In this document: positions 25,958-34,738 of the stretch, piece after piece
Numbering within the stretch: the first letter of the stretch is position 1
Layout: every line of letters begins with the position of its first letter
Assembly: GCF_002091475.1 (NCBI RefSeq)
Contig: NZ_BCTR01000001.1
Location: 1-64,000, forward strand
Reading direction: 5' to 3'
DNA length: 64,000 nt
Source of the DNA: Sphingomonas azotifigens NBRC 15497
GTDB taxonomy: Bacteria; Pseudomonadota; Alphaproteobacteria; Sphingomonadales; Sphingomonadaceae
Notes under the pieces: generated by a model
What the model saw: the letters and a program-made list of their open reading frames with translations, nothing else
The model's database searches: none
What the model was told of the DNA's origin: nothing
Translations under genes and position numbers: made by a program

Positions 25958-27185
25958 GGGCGAAGCGGTGGCCGAACGGGCGCCCAAGCGCCTGCGCGCC
26001 TGGCAGAAGGCGGCGCTGGTCGTCGTGCCGGTGGGCGTGGTCGCCGCCGGCTTCAGCCTGAGCGGGCGCAATGCGCCTGCGGTGGCTGCGCCGGCCGCAC
26101 CCGTCGTCACCGTCGCCGCGCCGCTCGCCCGCGAAGTCAATGAGTGGGATGAATATGTCGGTCGCTTCGAGGCGAGCCGCACCGTCGAGGTGCGGCCGCG
26201 GGTCTCGGGCGCCGTCACCGCGATCCACTTCAAGGACGGTGCGATCGTGCAGGCGGGCCAGCTCCTCTTCACGATCGATCCCCGTCCGTTCACCGCGGCC
26301 CTGGCCGAAGCCAAGGCGGGCGTCGCGAGCGCGCAGAGCGATCTGGCGCTCGCCCGCTCCGACCTCGACCGCGCCCAGCGGCTGGTCAGCGTCGAGGCGG
26401 TGTCGAAGAGCGATGTCGAACGTCTCCAGGCCCGCGTCCGCGCGGCCACTGCCGCTGTCGCCGCGGCGGAGGCCCGGGTCCGCGCCCGCGCGCTCGACGT
26501 GGAGTTCACCCAGGTGCGCGCGCCGATTGCGGGCCGCATCTCCGATCGCAAGGTCGATCCCGGCAATCTGGTTGCCGCCGGGGAAGGGCAGGGGGGTACG
26601 CTGCTCACCACGATCAACGCGCTCGATCCGATCTACTTCACCTTCGACGGCTCGGAAGCCCTGTTCCTCAAGGCAAAGCGCGCGGCGGGGTCGTCCGCGA
26701 GCCCGGTCGAGATCCGGCTGCAGGACGAAGGCGATTATCGCTGGAAGGGCCAGATCGACTTCACCGACAACGGGCTCGATCCCAAGTCCGGCACGATCCG
26801 CGGTCGCGCGGTGCTGTCGAACAAGGACATGTTCCTGACGCCGGGGATGTTCGGCAACATGCGGCTCGCCGCGGGCGGCAAGGCGCAGGCATTGCTGGTG
26901 CCCGACGCCGCGATCCAGACCGACCAGGCGCGCAAGCTGGTGCTCACCGTCGGCGCCGACGGCACCGTGGTGCCCAAGCCCGTGGTGCTCGGCCCGGTGG
27001 TCGACGGCCTCCGCATCGTCCGATCGGGCCTCGCGCCCCAGGACAAGGTGGTGATCGCCGGCACCCAGTTCGCCCAGCCCGGCGGAAAGGTGCAGCCCAA
27101 GGCCGGCACCATCACGCCGAACGCCGCGACCGACGCGCCCGTCGTTTCCGCTCCGGTCACGGGCCAGGCGACCTTCGCCCGCTGA
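25935..27185 (+). CDS. RND efflux periplasmic adaptor (membrane fusion protein)
   Basis: This 416-residue adaptor links the inner-membrane RND pump to the outer-membrane factor. A membrane anchor (KAALVVVPVGVVAAGFSLSG) precedes the lipoyl half-motifs (VEVRPRVSGAVTAIHFKDGAIVQAGQLLFTIDPRPFTAALAEAKAGV), an alpha-hairpin (SDLALARSDLDRAQRLVSVEAVSKSDVERL) and the second lipoyl and beta-barrel region (QVRAPIAGRISDRKVDPGNLVAAGEGQGGTLLTTINALDPIYFTFDGSE). It is closest in layout to AcrA/MexA proteins. The start overlaps the previous gene and has AGGGGA as its site. Confidence 0.92.
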   Translation: MNMHTPIEGEAVAERAPKRLRAWQKAALVVVPVGVVAAGFSLSGRNAPAVAAPAAPVVTVAAPLAREVNEWDEYVGRFEASRTVEVRPRVSGAVTAIHFKDGAIVQAGQLLFTIDPRPFTAALAEAKAGVASAQSDLALARSDLDRAQRLVSVEAVSKSDVERLQARVRAATAAVAAAEARVRARALDVEFTQVRAPIAGRISDRKVDPGNLVAAGEGQGGTLLTTINALDPIYFTFDGSEALFLKAKRAAGSSASPVEIRLQDEGDYRWKGQIDFTDNGLDPKSGTIRGRAVLSNKDMFLTPGMFGNMRLAAGGKAQALLVPDAAIQTDQARKLVLTVGADGTVVPKPVVLGPVVDGLRIVRSGLAPQDKVVIAGTQFAQPGGKVQPKAGTITPNAATDAPVVSAPVTGQATFAR

Positions 27186-27190
27186 CCGAA

Positions 27191-27225
27191 CTGCCGCCGG
27201 GCGCACCCCAGAGGCCCGGCGGCAG
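27191..27225 (+). terminator. Intercistronic hairpin between adaptor and pump genes
   Basis: CTGCCGCCGGGC (27191-27202) pairs perfectly with GCCCGGCGGCAG (27214-27225) around an 11-base loop, six bases after the adaptor stop codon. No run of T follows. It could stabilise the upstream message or cause partial termination to set pump level. Confidence 0.55.
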
Positions 27226-27300
27226 GTAGTTTCCGCATGCCCGTCCGCGTGATCGCACGCGGGCGCGAGCACGCGCGTCCGCTAGGAAAAGGAGAAGGCC

Positions 27301-30300
27301 ATGCGCCTCTCACGCTTCTTCATCACCCGCCCGATCTTCGCGGCGGTGATCGCGATCATCATCACGATCCTGGGCGGCATCGCCTATTTCGCGCTGCCCA
27401 TCTCGCAATATCCCGACATCGTGCCGCCGACGGTCACGGTGACGGCCAGCTATCCCGGCGCGTCGGCCGAGACCGTGGCTGAAACCGTCGCCGCGCCGAT
27501 CGAGCAGGAAATCAACGGCGTCGACGACATGCTCTACCAGTCGTCGCAGTCGACCGGCGACGGCAATGTGACGATTACCGTCACCTTCAAGACCGGCACC
27601 AATCTCGATGCCGCGCAGGTGCTGGTGCAGAACCGCGTCGCGGTCGCGATCCCGCGCCTGCCCGAGGAAGTGCAGCGGCTTGGCGTCGTCACGCGCAAGA
27701 CCAGCCCCGACTTCCTGATGGTCGTCAACCTGATCTCGCCGGACAACTCGATCGATCGCAGCTACATCTCCAACTATGCCCTGACCCAGGTGAAGGACCG
27801 CCTCGCGCGGCTCGAAGGCGTGGGCGATGTGCGCATGTTCGGTGCGCGCGACTACGCGATGCGGGTGTGGATCGATCCCGGCCGCGCCGCTGCGCTGAAC
27901 CTCACCGCGGGCGACATCGTTCAGGCACTGCGCGGGCAGAACATCCAGGTCGCCGCGGGAACGCTCGGCCAGCCGGGCTCGCAGCCCAGCGGCAATGCGT
28001 TCCAGCTCAACGTCGAGACGCAGGGCCGCCTCAAGACCCCGGCCGAGTTCGGCCGCGTCGTCATCCGCACCGATAGCGAGGGCCGCCAGGTCCGCGTGAG
28101 CGACGTCGCGCGCGTCGAGCTCGGTGCCGCCGACTATTCCTCCAACACCTATCTCTCGAACAAGCCGACCGTGATCCTGGCCGCCTTCCAGCGCCCGGGC
28201 TCCAACGCGCTCGCCGCCGCGATGCGGATCAAGGCGGAGATGGACGAGATTTCGAAGACCTTCCCCAAGGGCCTCGAATATCGCGTGATCTACAACCCCA
28301 CCGAGTTCATCGCCCAGTCGATCGACGCGGTGTACCACACGCTCGGCGAAGCGGTGATCCTCGTCGTCCTCGTCGTGATCGTGTTCCTCCAGAAGTGGCG
28401 GGCGGCGATCATCCCGGTGGTGGCGATCCCCGTCTCGCTGATCGGCACCATGGCGGTGCTGCTGCCGCTCGGTTACTCGCTCAACAACCTTTCGCTGTTC
28501 GGGCTGGTGCTCGCCATCGGCATCGTCGTCGACGACGCGATCGTCGTGGTCGAGAATGTCGAGCGCAACCTGGCGCAGGGCATGACCCCGCTCCAGGCCG
28601 CGCGCACCTCGATGGACGAAGTGTCGGGCGCGCTGGTCGCGATCGTGCTGGTGCTGTTCGCGGTGTTCCTGCCGACCCTGTTCCTCAACGGTCTGTCGGG
28701 CGCCTTCTACAAGCAGTTCGCGGTCACGATCTCGGTCGCCACCGCCATCTCGCTGCTCGTCTCGCTGACGCTCTCCCCAGCGCTTGCCGCGGTGCTGCTC
28801 AAGCATCACGAGGGCGAGGCCAAGGGTCGGATCGGTCGGGCTATCGGCCGGGCGGCGGATGCCTTCAACCGCGGCTTCGAGCGGATGAGCAACGGCTATG
28901 CCCGCCTCACCCACAAGCTGGTCACCCGGCCCAAGCGGATGATGGTGGTCTATGCCGGCCTGATCGCAGCGACGGTCGCGACCTTCTGGGTGACGCCGGT
29001 CGGCTTCATCCCGGCGCAGGACCAGGGGTACTTCCTCACCGTCATCCAGCTGCCGCCGGGCTCGTCGCTCGAACGTACCGATGAAGTGATGCGCAAGGTC
29101 GTCGCGCGCATCCTGCCGATCCCGGGCGTAAAGGGCTCGGTGATGCTCGCGGGTTTTGACGGTCCCTCGCAGACGCTCGCCCCGAACAGTGCGGCCGCAT
29201 ACGTGCCGCTGCAGAGCTTCGAGGAGCGCAAGAAGCTGGGCGTCAACATCGCCGGCATCATGGCCGAGGCGCGCAAGCGCACCGCCGACATCAACGAGGC
29301 GATGCTGCTCGTGGTCCCGCCGCCGCTCATCCAGGGCATCGGTTCGGCCGGCGGTTACCGCCTGATGGTCGAGGACCGCGCCGAGCACGGCTATCAGGCG
29401 CTGGGCAACACCGCCTTCGGCCTGATCGGCCAGGCGAACAAGACGCCGGGGCTCAACCAGGTCTACACCTTCTACAACACCGCGACGCCGCGCGTCTTCG
29501 CCGATATCGACCGCCGCAAGGCCGAGATCCTCGGCGTGCCGCCGGAGCGGGTGTTCGAAGCGCTCAACGTCTATCTCGGCTCGGCCTTCGTCAACGACTT
29601 CAACATGCTCGGCCGCACCTACCGCGTGACCGCGCAGGCCGACGCGCCCTTCCGGGCGACCGAGGCCGACATCGCCAACTTGAAGACGCGCTCGGACGCC
29701 GGCGGCATGGTGCCGATCGGATCGGTCGCGACCTTCGAGAACAAGACGGGCCCGTATCGCGTGACGCGCTACAACCTGTTCCCGGCGGTGGAAGTCGATG
29801 GCGATACCGCGCCGGGCTACAGCTCGGGTGCCTCGCTCGACGCGATGGAGAAGCTCTCGGCGCAGCTGCCGGCCGGCTATGCGGGCGAGTGGACCGGCAT
29901 CGCCTATCAGCAGAAGATGGCGGGCAGCACGGCAGGGCTGGTGTTCGCGCTGGCGGTGCTGTTCGTCTTCCTGGTGCTGGCAGCGCAATATGAGAGCCTG
30001 ACGCTGCCGCTGGCGATCATCCTGATCGTGCCGATGTGTTTGCTGGCGGCGATGGCGGGCGTGAACCTGCGCGGCATGGACAATAATGTGCTGACGCAGA
30101 TCGGGCTCGTCGTGCTGATCGCACTCGCCGCCAAGAACGCGATCCTCGTGGTCGAGTTCGCCCACCAGGCCGAAGTCCGCGACGGCCTGTCGCCGGTGGA
30201 AGCCGCGGTGCGGGCGGCGCAGGACCGGTTGCGGCCGATCCTGATGACCAGCTTCGCCTTCATCCTCGGCGCGGTGCCGCTGCTGATCGCGAGCGGTGCG

Positions 30301-30477
30301 GGCTCCGAGCTCCGCCAGGCGCTCGGTACCGCCGTGTTCTTCGGGATGATGGGCGTCACCGGCTTCGGCCTGTTGTTCACGCCGACCTTCTACGTGGTGT
30401 GCCGCGCGCTGGGTGCGCGGCTCGCCCGGCGGCGCGGGCAGGGTGGCGACCACCACCAGCTCCAGCCGGCCGAGTAA
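27301..30477 (+). CDS. RND multidrug efflux pump, HAE1 family
   Basis: This 1058-residue inner-membrane proton antiporter is of AcrB/MexB type. It opens with the family signature RFFITRPIFAAVIAIIITILGGIAYFALPISQYPDIVPPTVTVTASYPGASAETV and has TM4 with the proton-relay Asp pair in IGIVVDDAIVVVENVER. Two large porter loops (PGSNALAAAMRIK, PPSLIQ-like PPPLIQGIG) and the C-terminal GLVVLIALAAKNAILVVEFA with relay Lys complete it. ATG 27301 follows GGAG. With the adaptor and the NodT-type outer-membrane factor it forms a complete tripartite exporter, probably repressed by the TetR protein. Confidence 0.95.
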   Translation: MRLSRFFITRPIFAAVIAIIITILGGIAYFALPISQYPDIVPPTVTVTASYPGASAETVAETVAAPIEQEINGVDDMLYQSSQSTGDGNVTITVTFKTGTNLDAAQVLVQNRVAVAIPRLPEEVQRLGVVTRKTSPDFLMVVNLISPDNSIDRSYISNYALTQVKDRLARLEGVGDVRMFGARDYAMRVWIDPGRAAALNLTAGDIVQALRGQNIQVAAGTLGQPGSQPSGNAFQLNVETQGRLKTPAEFGRVVIRTDSEGRQVRVSDVARVELGAADYSSNTYLSNKPTVILAAFQRPGSNALAAAMRIKAEMDEISKTFPKGLEYRVIYNPTEFIAQSIDAVYHTLGEAVILVVLVVIVFLQKWRAAIIPVVAIPVSLIGTMAVLLPLGYSLNNLSLFGLVLAIGIVVDDAIVVVENVERNLAQGMTPLQAARTSMDEVSGALVAIVLVLFAVFLPTLFLNGLSGAFYKQFAVTISVATAISLLVSLTLSPALAAVLLKHHEGEAKGRIGRAIGRAADAFNRGFERMSNGYARLTHKLVTRPKRMMVVYAGLIAATVATFWVTPVGFIPAQDQGYFLTVIQLPPGSSLERTDEVMRKVVARILPIPGVKGSVMLAGFDGPSQTLAPNSAAAYVPLQSFEERKKLGVNIAGIMAEARKRTADINEAMLLVVPPPLIQGIGSAGGYRLMVEDRAEHGYQALGNTAFGLIGQANKTPGLNQVYTFYNTATPRVFADIDRRKAEILGVPPERVFEALNVYLGSAFVNDFNMLGRTYRVTAQADAPFRATEADIANLKTRSDAGGMVPIGSVATFENKTGPYRVTRYNLFPAVEVDGDTAPGYSSGASLDAMEKLSAQLPAGYAGEWTGIAYQQKMAGSTAGLVFALAVLFVFLVLAAQYESLTLPLAIILIVPMCLLAAMAGVNLRGMDNNVLTQIGLVVLIALAAKNAILVVEFAHQAEVRDGLSPVEAAVRAAQDRLRPILMTSFAFILGAVPLLIASGAGSELRQALGTAVFFGMMGVTGFGLLFTPTFYVVCRALGARLARRRGQGGDHHQLQPAE

Positions 30478-30504
30478 AAGCGGTGGGGCCCACTATCGAC
30501 CCTG

Positions 30505-30644
30505 GTCCCCCTCACCCTTCCGCCGCTTCGCGGCTCCCTCCCTCTCCCACAAGGGGAGAGGGAGCAGGACGCCCCACCTCCCTCTCCCCTTGTGGGAGAG
30601 GGAAGGGGCCCGCCGCCGAAGGCGGTGGGAAGGGTGAGGGGGAC
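30505..30644. repeat. Large dispersed-type inverted repeat between pump and outer-membrane factor genes
   Basis: An outer 17-bp perfect arm (30505-30521 with 30628-30644) and an inner 24-bp perfect arm (30541-30564 with 30578-30601, 13-base loop) can fold the whole 140 bases into one stem. The inner arm carries the CTCTCCCC/GGGGAGAG-rich unit that looks like a dispersed intergenic repeat. It lies between two genes expected to be co-transcribed and could lower expression of the downstream one. Confidence 0.75.
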
Positions 30645-30722
30645 GAGGGGCGAGGCGAAGGCCCCCGCCACCCCAACAGACCAAACCGGCGGTCTCAGCA
30701 AGCCCGCCGCAGGAGATTTCAC

Positions 30723-32126
30723 ATGCAACGCATGGCTTCGATCATGGCCGCAGTCTCGGCGCTGGCGCTTTCCGCCTGCGCCGTCGGCCCGAACTACAAG
30801 GCACCCGCCCGGCCGCAGAGCGCCGCGGGGGCATTCCTCTCCACCACCCCGGCGGTGTCGACCGCACCGGTGCAGGAAGGCTGGTGGCGGCTCTACAACG
30901 ATCCGGTGCTCGACCGGCTGGTAACCGAGGCGCTCGCCGCCAACACCGACGTACGGGTGGCGGTCGCTCGCATCGAGCGCGCCCGCGCGACGTTGCGCGG
31001 CGCAACTTCGGACCGGCTGCCCCAGGCGACCGCCAGTGCCGGCGCCAATTACGGCCGGCTGCCGGTCGGCCAGCGGCCGATCGGCAGCGCGCAGGAAGAC
31101 TGGCAGATCGATACCGGCCTCAACGTCTCCTATGAGGTCGACCTGTTCGGTCGCATCTCGCGCAATGTCGAGGCCGCGCGCGGCGATGTCGCCGCGGCGG
31201 AAGCGAACGCCGATGCGGTCCGCGTGATCGTCGCGGCGGATACCGCGCGCGCCTATGCCGATGCAGTGTCCTCGGCCGAGCGGCTGGCGGTGGCGGAGCG
31301 GATCGTCGCGCTGCTCGACCAGTCGATCGACCTCACCCAGCGCCGCCGCAATGTCGGGCTGGCGACCCGGCTCGACGTCGCCCGCATCGCCGCGCTGCGC
31401 AACCAGCGCCAGGCCGATGTGCCCGCGCTCGCTGCCCAGCGCGACGCGGCGCTGTTCCGGCTCGCCACGCTGATCGGCAAGACCCCCGCTGAGCTGCCCG
31501 CCGAGGCGCGCGAGCGGCACACCACGCTGCGGCTCGACCAGCCGATCCCGGTCGGCGACGGCGCGGCGCTCCTCGCCCGTCGGCCTGACGTGCGCGCGGC
31601 CGAGCGCCGGCTGGCGGCTTCGACGGCGCGGATCGGCGTCGCCACCGCCGATCTCTATCCCAAGATATCGCTGGGCGGGTCGGGCGGCTCCACCGGCAAC
31701 GACTTCGGCAATATCTTCGGGGCGGGGCCGCTGCGCTGGCTGGTCGGCGGGCTGATCAACTGGACGGTCAACCCGGCACCGGCGCGCGCTCGGATCGCCG
31801 CCGCCGAAGCCGACAGCCGCGCCGCGCTCGCCACCTTCGACGGCACGGTGCTGACCGCGCTGCAGGAGACCGAGACCGCGCTCTCCGCCTATGGCCGTGC
31901 GCTCGAGCGGCGCACCGCGCTGCAGGCGGCGCTGGGCGAAGCCGAGGCGGCGGTGCGGATCGCCCGCGCGCGCCAGACCGAGGGCGACATCAACTCGCTC
32001 GACCTGCTCGACGCCGAGCGCACCTTCGCCGACGCCCAGGCGGCGCTGGCCACGGCGGACGCGGCGATCGCCGAGGCGCAGGTCAACCTGTTCCGCGCGC
32101 TCGGCGGCGGCTGGCAGCGGGCCTGA
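30723..32126 (+). CDS. Efflux outer-membrane factor lipoprotein, NodT family
   Basis: This 467-residue OprM/NodT-type channel starts at ATG 30723 with GGAG upstream. It has a lipoprotein signal (SALALSACAVGPNYKAP; lipobox LSAC) and two repeated helical-barrel halves, with the family segments WWRLYNDPVLDRLVTEALAANTDVRVA, YEVDLFGRISRNVEAARGD, RRPDVRAAERRLAASTARIGVATADLYPKISL and the mirrored LLDAERTFADAQ. It completes the adaptor and pump encoded upstream. Confidence 0.94.
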   Translation: MQRMASIMAAVSALALSACAVGPNYKAPARPQSAAGAFLSTTPAVSTAPVQEGWWRLYNDPVLDRLVTEALAANTDVRVAVARIERARATLRGATSDRLPQATASAGANYGRLPVGQRPIGSAQEDWQIDTGLNVSYEVDLFGRISRNVEAARGDVAAAEANADAVRVIVAADTARAYADAVSSAERLAVAERIVALLDQSIDLTQRRRNVGLATRLDVARIAALRNQRQADVPALAAQRDAALFRLATLIGKTPAELPAEARERHTTLRLDQPIPVGDGAALLARRPDVRAAERRLAASTARIGVATADLYPKISLGGSGGSTGNDFGNIFGAGPLRWLVGGLINWTVNPAPARARIAAAEADSRAALATFDGTVLTALQETETALSAYGRALERRTALQAALGEAEAAVRIARARQTEGDINSLDLLDAERTFADAQAALATADAAIAEAQVNLFRALGGGWQRA

Positions 32127-32149
32127 GCGCCCGCAGCACCAGCCCCCGC

Positions 32150-33166
32150 CTAGGACCGGCGGGGGCCGGTGCTGTCGCGGAGTGCCAGCGTATAAGGCAG
32201 GCGCAGCGCGGCCCTCGGCGCGCCATCGCCGCGCGCGGGCCGGGTGAGCAGGTCGACTGCCGCTGCCGCCATGTCGAGATGCGGCTGGTGCACCGTGCTG
32301 AGCGGCGGCCAGGCCATGCGGGCGATCGGGGCATCGTCGAACCCGGCGATCGAGAGCTGATCGGGCACGGCGATGCCGTTGCGCATCGCCGCGACCAGCA
32401 CGCCCAGCGCCATTTCGTCGTTGGCGGCGAAGATCGCGCTGGGCCGGTCCGCGGCGGTCAGCAGTTGCTCGCCGGCCGCCAGCCCCGAGCGGAAGGTGAA
32501 GTCGCCCTGGAGCGTGCGCGTGGGCGGGATCGGCAGGCCGGCGGCAGTCATCGCGGCGCGGAAACCCTCGAGCCGCCGGGCCGCGGCATGGTGCTCGGGA
32601 TTGCCCTGGATGAAGCCGATGTCGCGGTGGCCAAGCGCAATCAGCGCGTCGGTCAGCTCGCGCGCGGCGCCGCATTCGTCCATGTCGACGGCGGCGGTGC
32701 GATCGGGGAAGTCGCCGGGCGAGATCCGCACCACCGCCACGTCCCACCGCGCGAACAGGTCGAGCAGTTCGGGCCAGTCGCACAGCGGCGGGGTGAGGAT
32801 CGCGCCACCCAGCCGCATTGCGCGCAGCGACGATTCGCATTCCGCCAGCCAGTCGGCACGGTCGCGGGTAACCTGCTCGACGACGAGATGATAGCCGAGC
32901 GCCCGGCACCGCGCGAGCGCGCCGCGCTGGAGATCGGCGGCATAGGCCGAGGCGGGGTCGTCGAAATAAAGGCCGAGCAGGAACGAGCGCGAGCTCGACA
33001 GCTCGCGCGCGAAGGCGTTCGGGCGATAGCCGAGCTCGTCGACCACACGCTGCACCGTCTCACGCACTTCCGGGCGGACATAGGCTTCGCCATTGATCAC
33101 GCGTGACACCGTCTTCGGCGAAACGCCGGCCTTGTCCGCGACATCCTTGAGCGTGAGTGGCTTCAT
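32150..33166 (-). CDS. LacI-family transcriptional regulator
   Basis: This 338-residue repressor has an N-terminal LacI helix-turn-helix (LTLKDVADKAGVSPKTVSRVINGEAYVRPEVRETVQRVVDELGYRPNAFARELSS) and a periplasmic-binding-protein-like effector domain (LGLYFDDPAS, ALIALGHRDIGFIQGN, AIFAANDEMALGVLVAAMR, LSIAGFDDAPIARMAWPPLSTVHQP). It follows the MFS transporter gene by 13 bases on the same strand. Palindromes of the GACAnCGnTGTC type ahead of the MFS/GH3 and TonB receptor genes are the expected LacI operators. Confidence 0.93.
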   Translation of the reverse strand: MKPLTLKDVADKAGVSPKTVSRVINGEAYVRPEVRETVQRVVDELGYRPNAFARELSSSRSFLLGLYFDDPASAYAADLQRGALARCRALGYHLVVEQVTRDRADWLAECESSLRAMRLGGAILTPPLCDWPELLDLFARWDVAVVRISPGDFPDRTAAVDMDECGAARELTDALIALGHRDIGFIQGNPEHHAAARRLEGFRAAMTAAGLPIPPTRTLQGDFTFRSGLAAGEQLLTAADRPSAIFAANDEMALGVLVAAMRNGIAVPDQLSIAGFDDAPIARMAWPPLSTVHQPHLDMAAAAVDLLTRPARGDGAPRAALRLPYTLALRDSTGPRRS

Positions 33167-33178
33167 GCCCGCGCAGCC

Positions 33179-34402
33179 TTACCGCGTTGCAGCGGGTAAC
33201 GCTACCAGCGCGGCGAAGGCCGCGATCCCCAGATAGCACAGCAGCGGCAGGCCCAGCGCCGGCGCCAGACCCACCTGATCGGCCAGCGCGCCGGTGGCGA
33301 GCGGGACGATCGCGCCGCCGACCACCGCCATGCACAGGATCATCGAGGCATAGGCCGCAAGTCCGCGATCCTCGGGCAGCGCGAGCGCGAAGATGGTGGG
33401 GTACATGATCGCGTTGCACAGCCCCACTGCGATCAGCGCCGTCGCACCGACCAGCCCCTGGGCCTGGCTCGCCACCGCGACGAGCAGGACCGCGCCCGAT
33501 GCCGCGCCGGCGAGCAGCCGTGCCGGCGCGATCCGGGCGAGGCCGAACGCGCCGGCGAACCGCCCGAGCATCGCGCCGCCCCAATAGAGGCTCACCAGTC
33601 GTCCCGCACTTGCCGGATCGGCCGCGAGGATGGCAGGCGCCGCGAGGTAATTGGCGAGCAGGCTGCCGATCGTCACTTCCGCGCCGACATAGCCGAACAT
33701 GGCGAGGCTGCCCCAGGCGAGCCGCCGGTCGCGGAGCACGCGGCCCAGGTCCTTGCGCGGCAACGGGCGAGGGGCAGGGTGCCCGGCCAGCAGGTCGCGT
33801 GCCCGCCAGAACAGGTGGCAGAGCCAGGCGAGCACTGCCGCACAGGCCAGGAAGGGTACCGCCATCGGCAGCCGGTCGACACCGCCGCGCTGGAGCAGGA
33901 AGGCCGCGCCGACCAGCGGCGCCAGCACCGTGCCGATCGCGTTGAAGCCCTGGAGCAGGGTCAGCCGCGCTGCGCCGCGCCCTTCGGCGGAGACCAGCGG
34001 CTGGACGACATTGGCGGCAATCTGGAGAAAGGTGATGCCGGTCGAAAGCGCGAGCAGCGCCAGCAGCAGCAGCGGGAAACTGCCGAGCCACGCCGCGCTG
34101 CCGAGTCCGGTACAGGCGAGCGTCATCACGCCCAGCCCGGCCGCGATCGCGCGCATATAGCCGATTCGGACGAGCAGCGCGGTAATCGGCACCGCGAACA
34201 GCAGATAGCTCGAGTGAAAGGCGAACTGCACCAGCGCGGCGCGGGTATAGTCGAGTCGGTCGATCAGGGTCAGGCGCGGGACCAGGACGCCGACCAGCGC
34301 GGTGACGAACCCGCCCATGAAGAAGATGCCGATCGAGCGGCGAAACAACCGCGCGACCCGCTCGGCCTGGCTGTGGGGAACAGGATCGGTTTGCACCGCC
34401 AA
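33179..34402 (-). CDS. MFS sugar transporter, FucP/GluP-like
   Basis: This 407-residue integral membrane protein of the major facilitator superfamily has twelve hydrophobic segments visible. The opening RSIGIFFMGGFVTALVGVLVPRL, then LSTGITFLQIAANVVQPLVSAEGRGAARLTLLQGFNAIGTVLAPLVGA, matches the fucose/glucose/galactose proton-symporter branch. Beside GH3 and LacI genes it probably takes up the hexose or disaccharide released by the glycosidase. The start is uncertain: TTG 34402 lacks a clear ribosome site. Confidence 0.85.
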   Translation of the reverse strand: MAVQTDPVPHSQAERVARLFRRSIGIFFMGGFVTALVGVLVPRLTLIDRLDYTRAALVQFAFHSSYLLFAVPITALLVRIGYMRAIAAGLGVMTLACTGLGSAAWLGSFPLLLLALLALSTGITFLQIAANVVQPLVSAEGRGAARLTLLQGFNAIGTVLAPLVGAAFLLQRGGVDRLPMAVPFLACAAVLAWLCHLFWRARDLLAGHPAPRPLPRKDLGRVLRDRRLAWGSLAMFGYVGAEVTIGSLLANYLAAPAILAADPASAGRLVSLYWGGAMLGRFAGAFGLARIAPARLLAGAASGAVLLVAVASQAQGLVGATALIAVGLCNAIMYPTIFALALPEDRGLAAYASMILCMAVVGGAIVPLATGALADQVGLAPALGLPLLCYLGIAAFAALVALPAATR

Positions 34403-34450
34403 AGCTTAGCGGCGGCGCGCGGCGAGGCAATGCGCGCGTGGCTTTCTGCT

Positions 34451-34486
34451 TGACATCGATGTCAGATCGTCTCAGACATCGCTGTC
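34451..34486. promoter_or_regulatory. Paired LacI-type operators
   Basis: TGACATCGATGTCA (34451-34464) is a perfect palindrome. A second copy with core GACATCGCTGTC is at 34475-34486, 24 bases or about two turns away. They lie between the divergent MFS and GH3 genes and match the palindrome at 37002-37015. Confidence 0.75.
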
Positions 34487-34531
34487 AGAAAAGCCAGTCC
34501 GCAATAATGCGGAGGTACAGGGGAGAGGAAC

Positions 34532-34738
34532 ATGCCGGGCATTGCTGCCGTTCGCCGCGCGCGTGCGCCGTCGCCGCTCCTCCCTGTCGATCGTTTTCCG
34601 GTTCCGGCCCCCTCCTCAAGGGCGGATCACCTGCGGCCGTCGCCTTCCCGATGGGCGGCGGCCGCATTTTTTGTGCCGTGTGTGCCGGGCGCACCCGCCG
34701 GAAGCCTTTCTCCATCACAGGATGCCTCGTGCCGATGA
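34532..34738 (+). other. 68-codon leader ORF coupled to GH3
   Basis: ATG 34532 has a strong site (GGGGAGAGGAAC) and opens a 68-codon frame rich in Pro, Ser, Ala and Arg that matches no family I know. Its TGA overlaps the GH3 ATG as ATGA (34735-34738). An intrinsic terminator lies inside the frame. This arrangement looks like a translated leader controlling read-through into GH3; the peptide itself may be unimportant. Confidence 0.55.
34632..34672 (+). terminator. Intrinsic terminator inside the GH3 leader
   Basis: TGCGGCCGTCGCC (34632-34644) pairs with GGCGGCGGCCGCA (34654-34666) over 13 bp with one T-G wobble and a nine-base loop, followed by TTTTTT (34667-34672). It sits 63 bases before the GH3 start and downstream of the LacI operators, so it must be overcome for GH3 expression. 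Confidence 0.8.

Noticed and set aside
27310..30456. A 1048-codon minus-strand frame over the RND pump gene
   Set aside because: It mirrors the pump gene almost exactly, is dominated by His/Arg/Asp runs and has no ribosome site or family features.
30541..30601. The inner inverted repeat as an intrinsic terminator
   Set aside because: No T run follows either arm, and the downstream gene is the natural partner of the upstream ones, so I call it a repeat instead.
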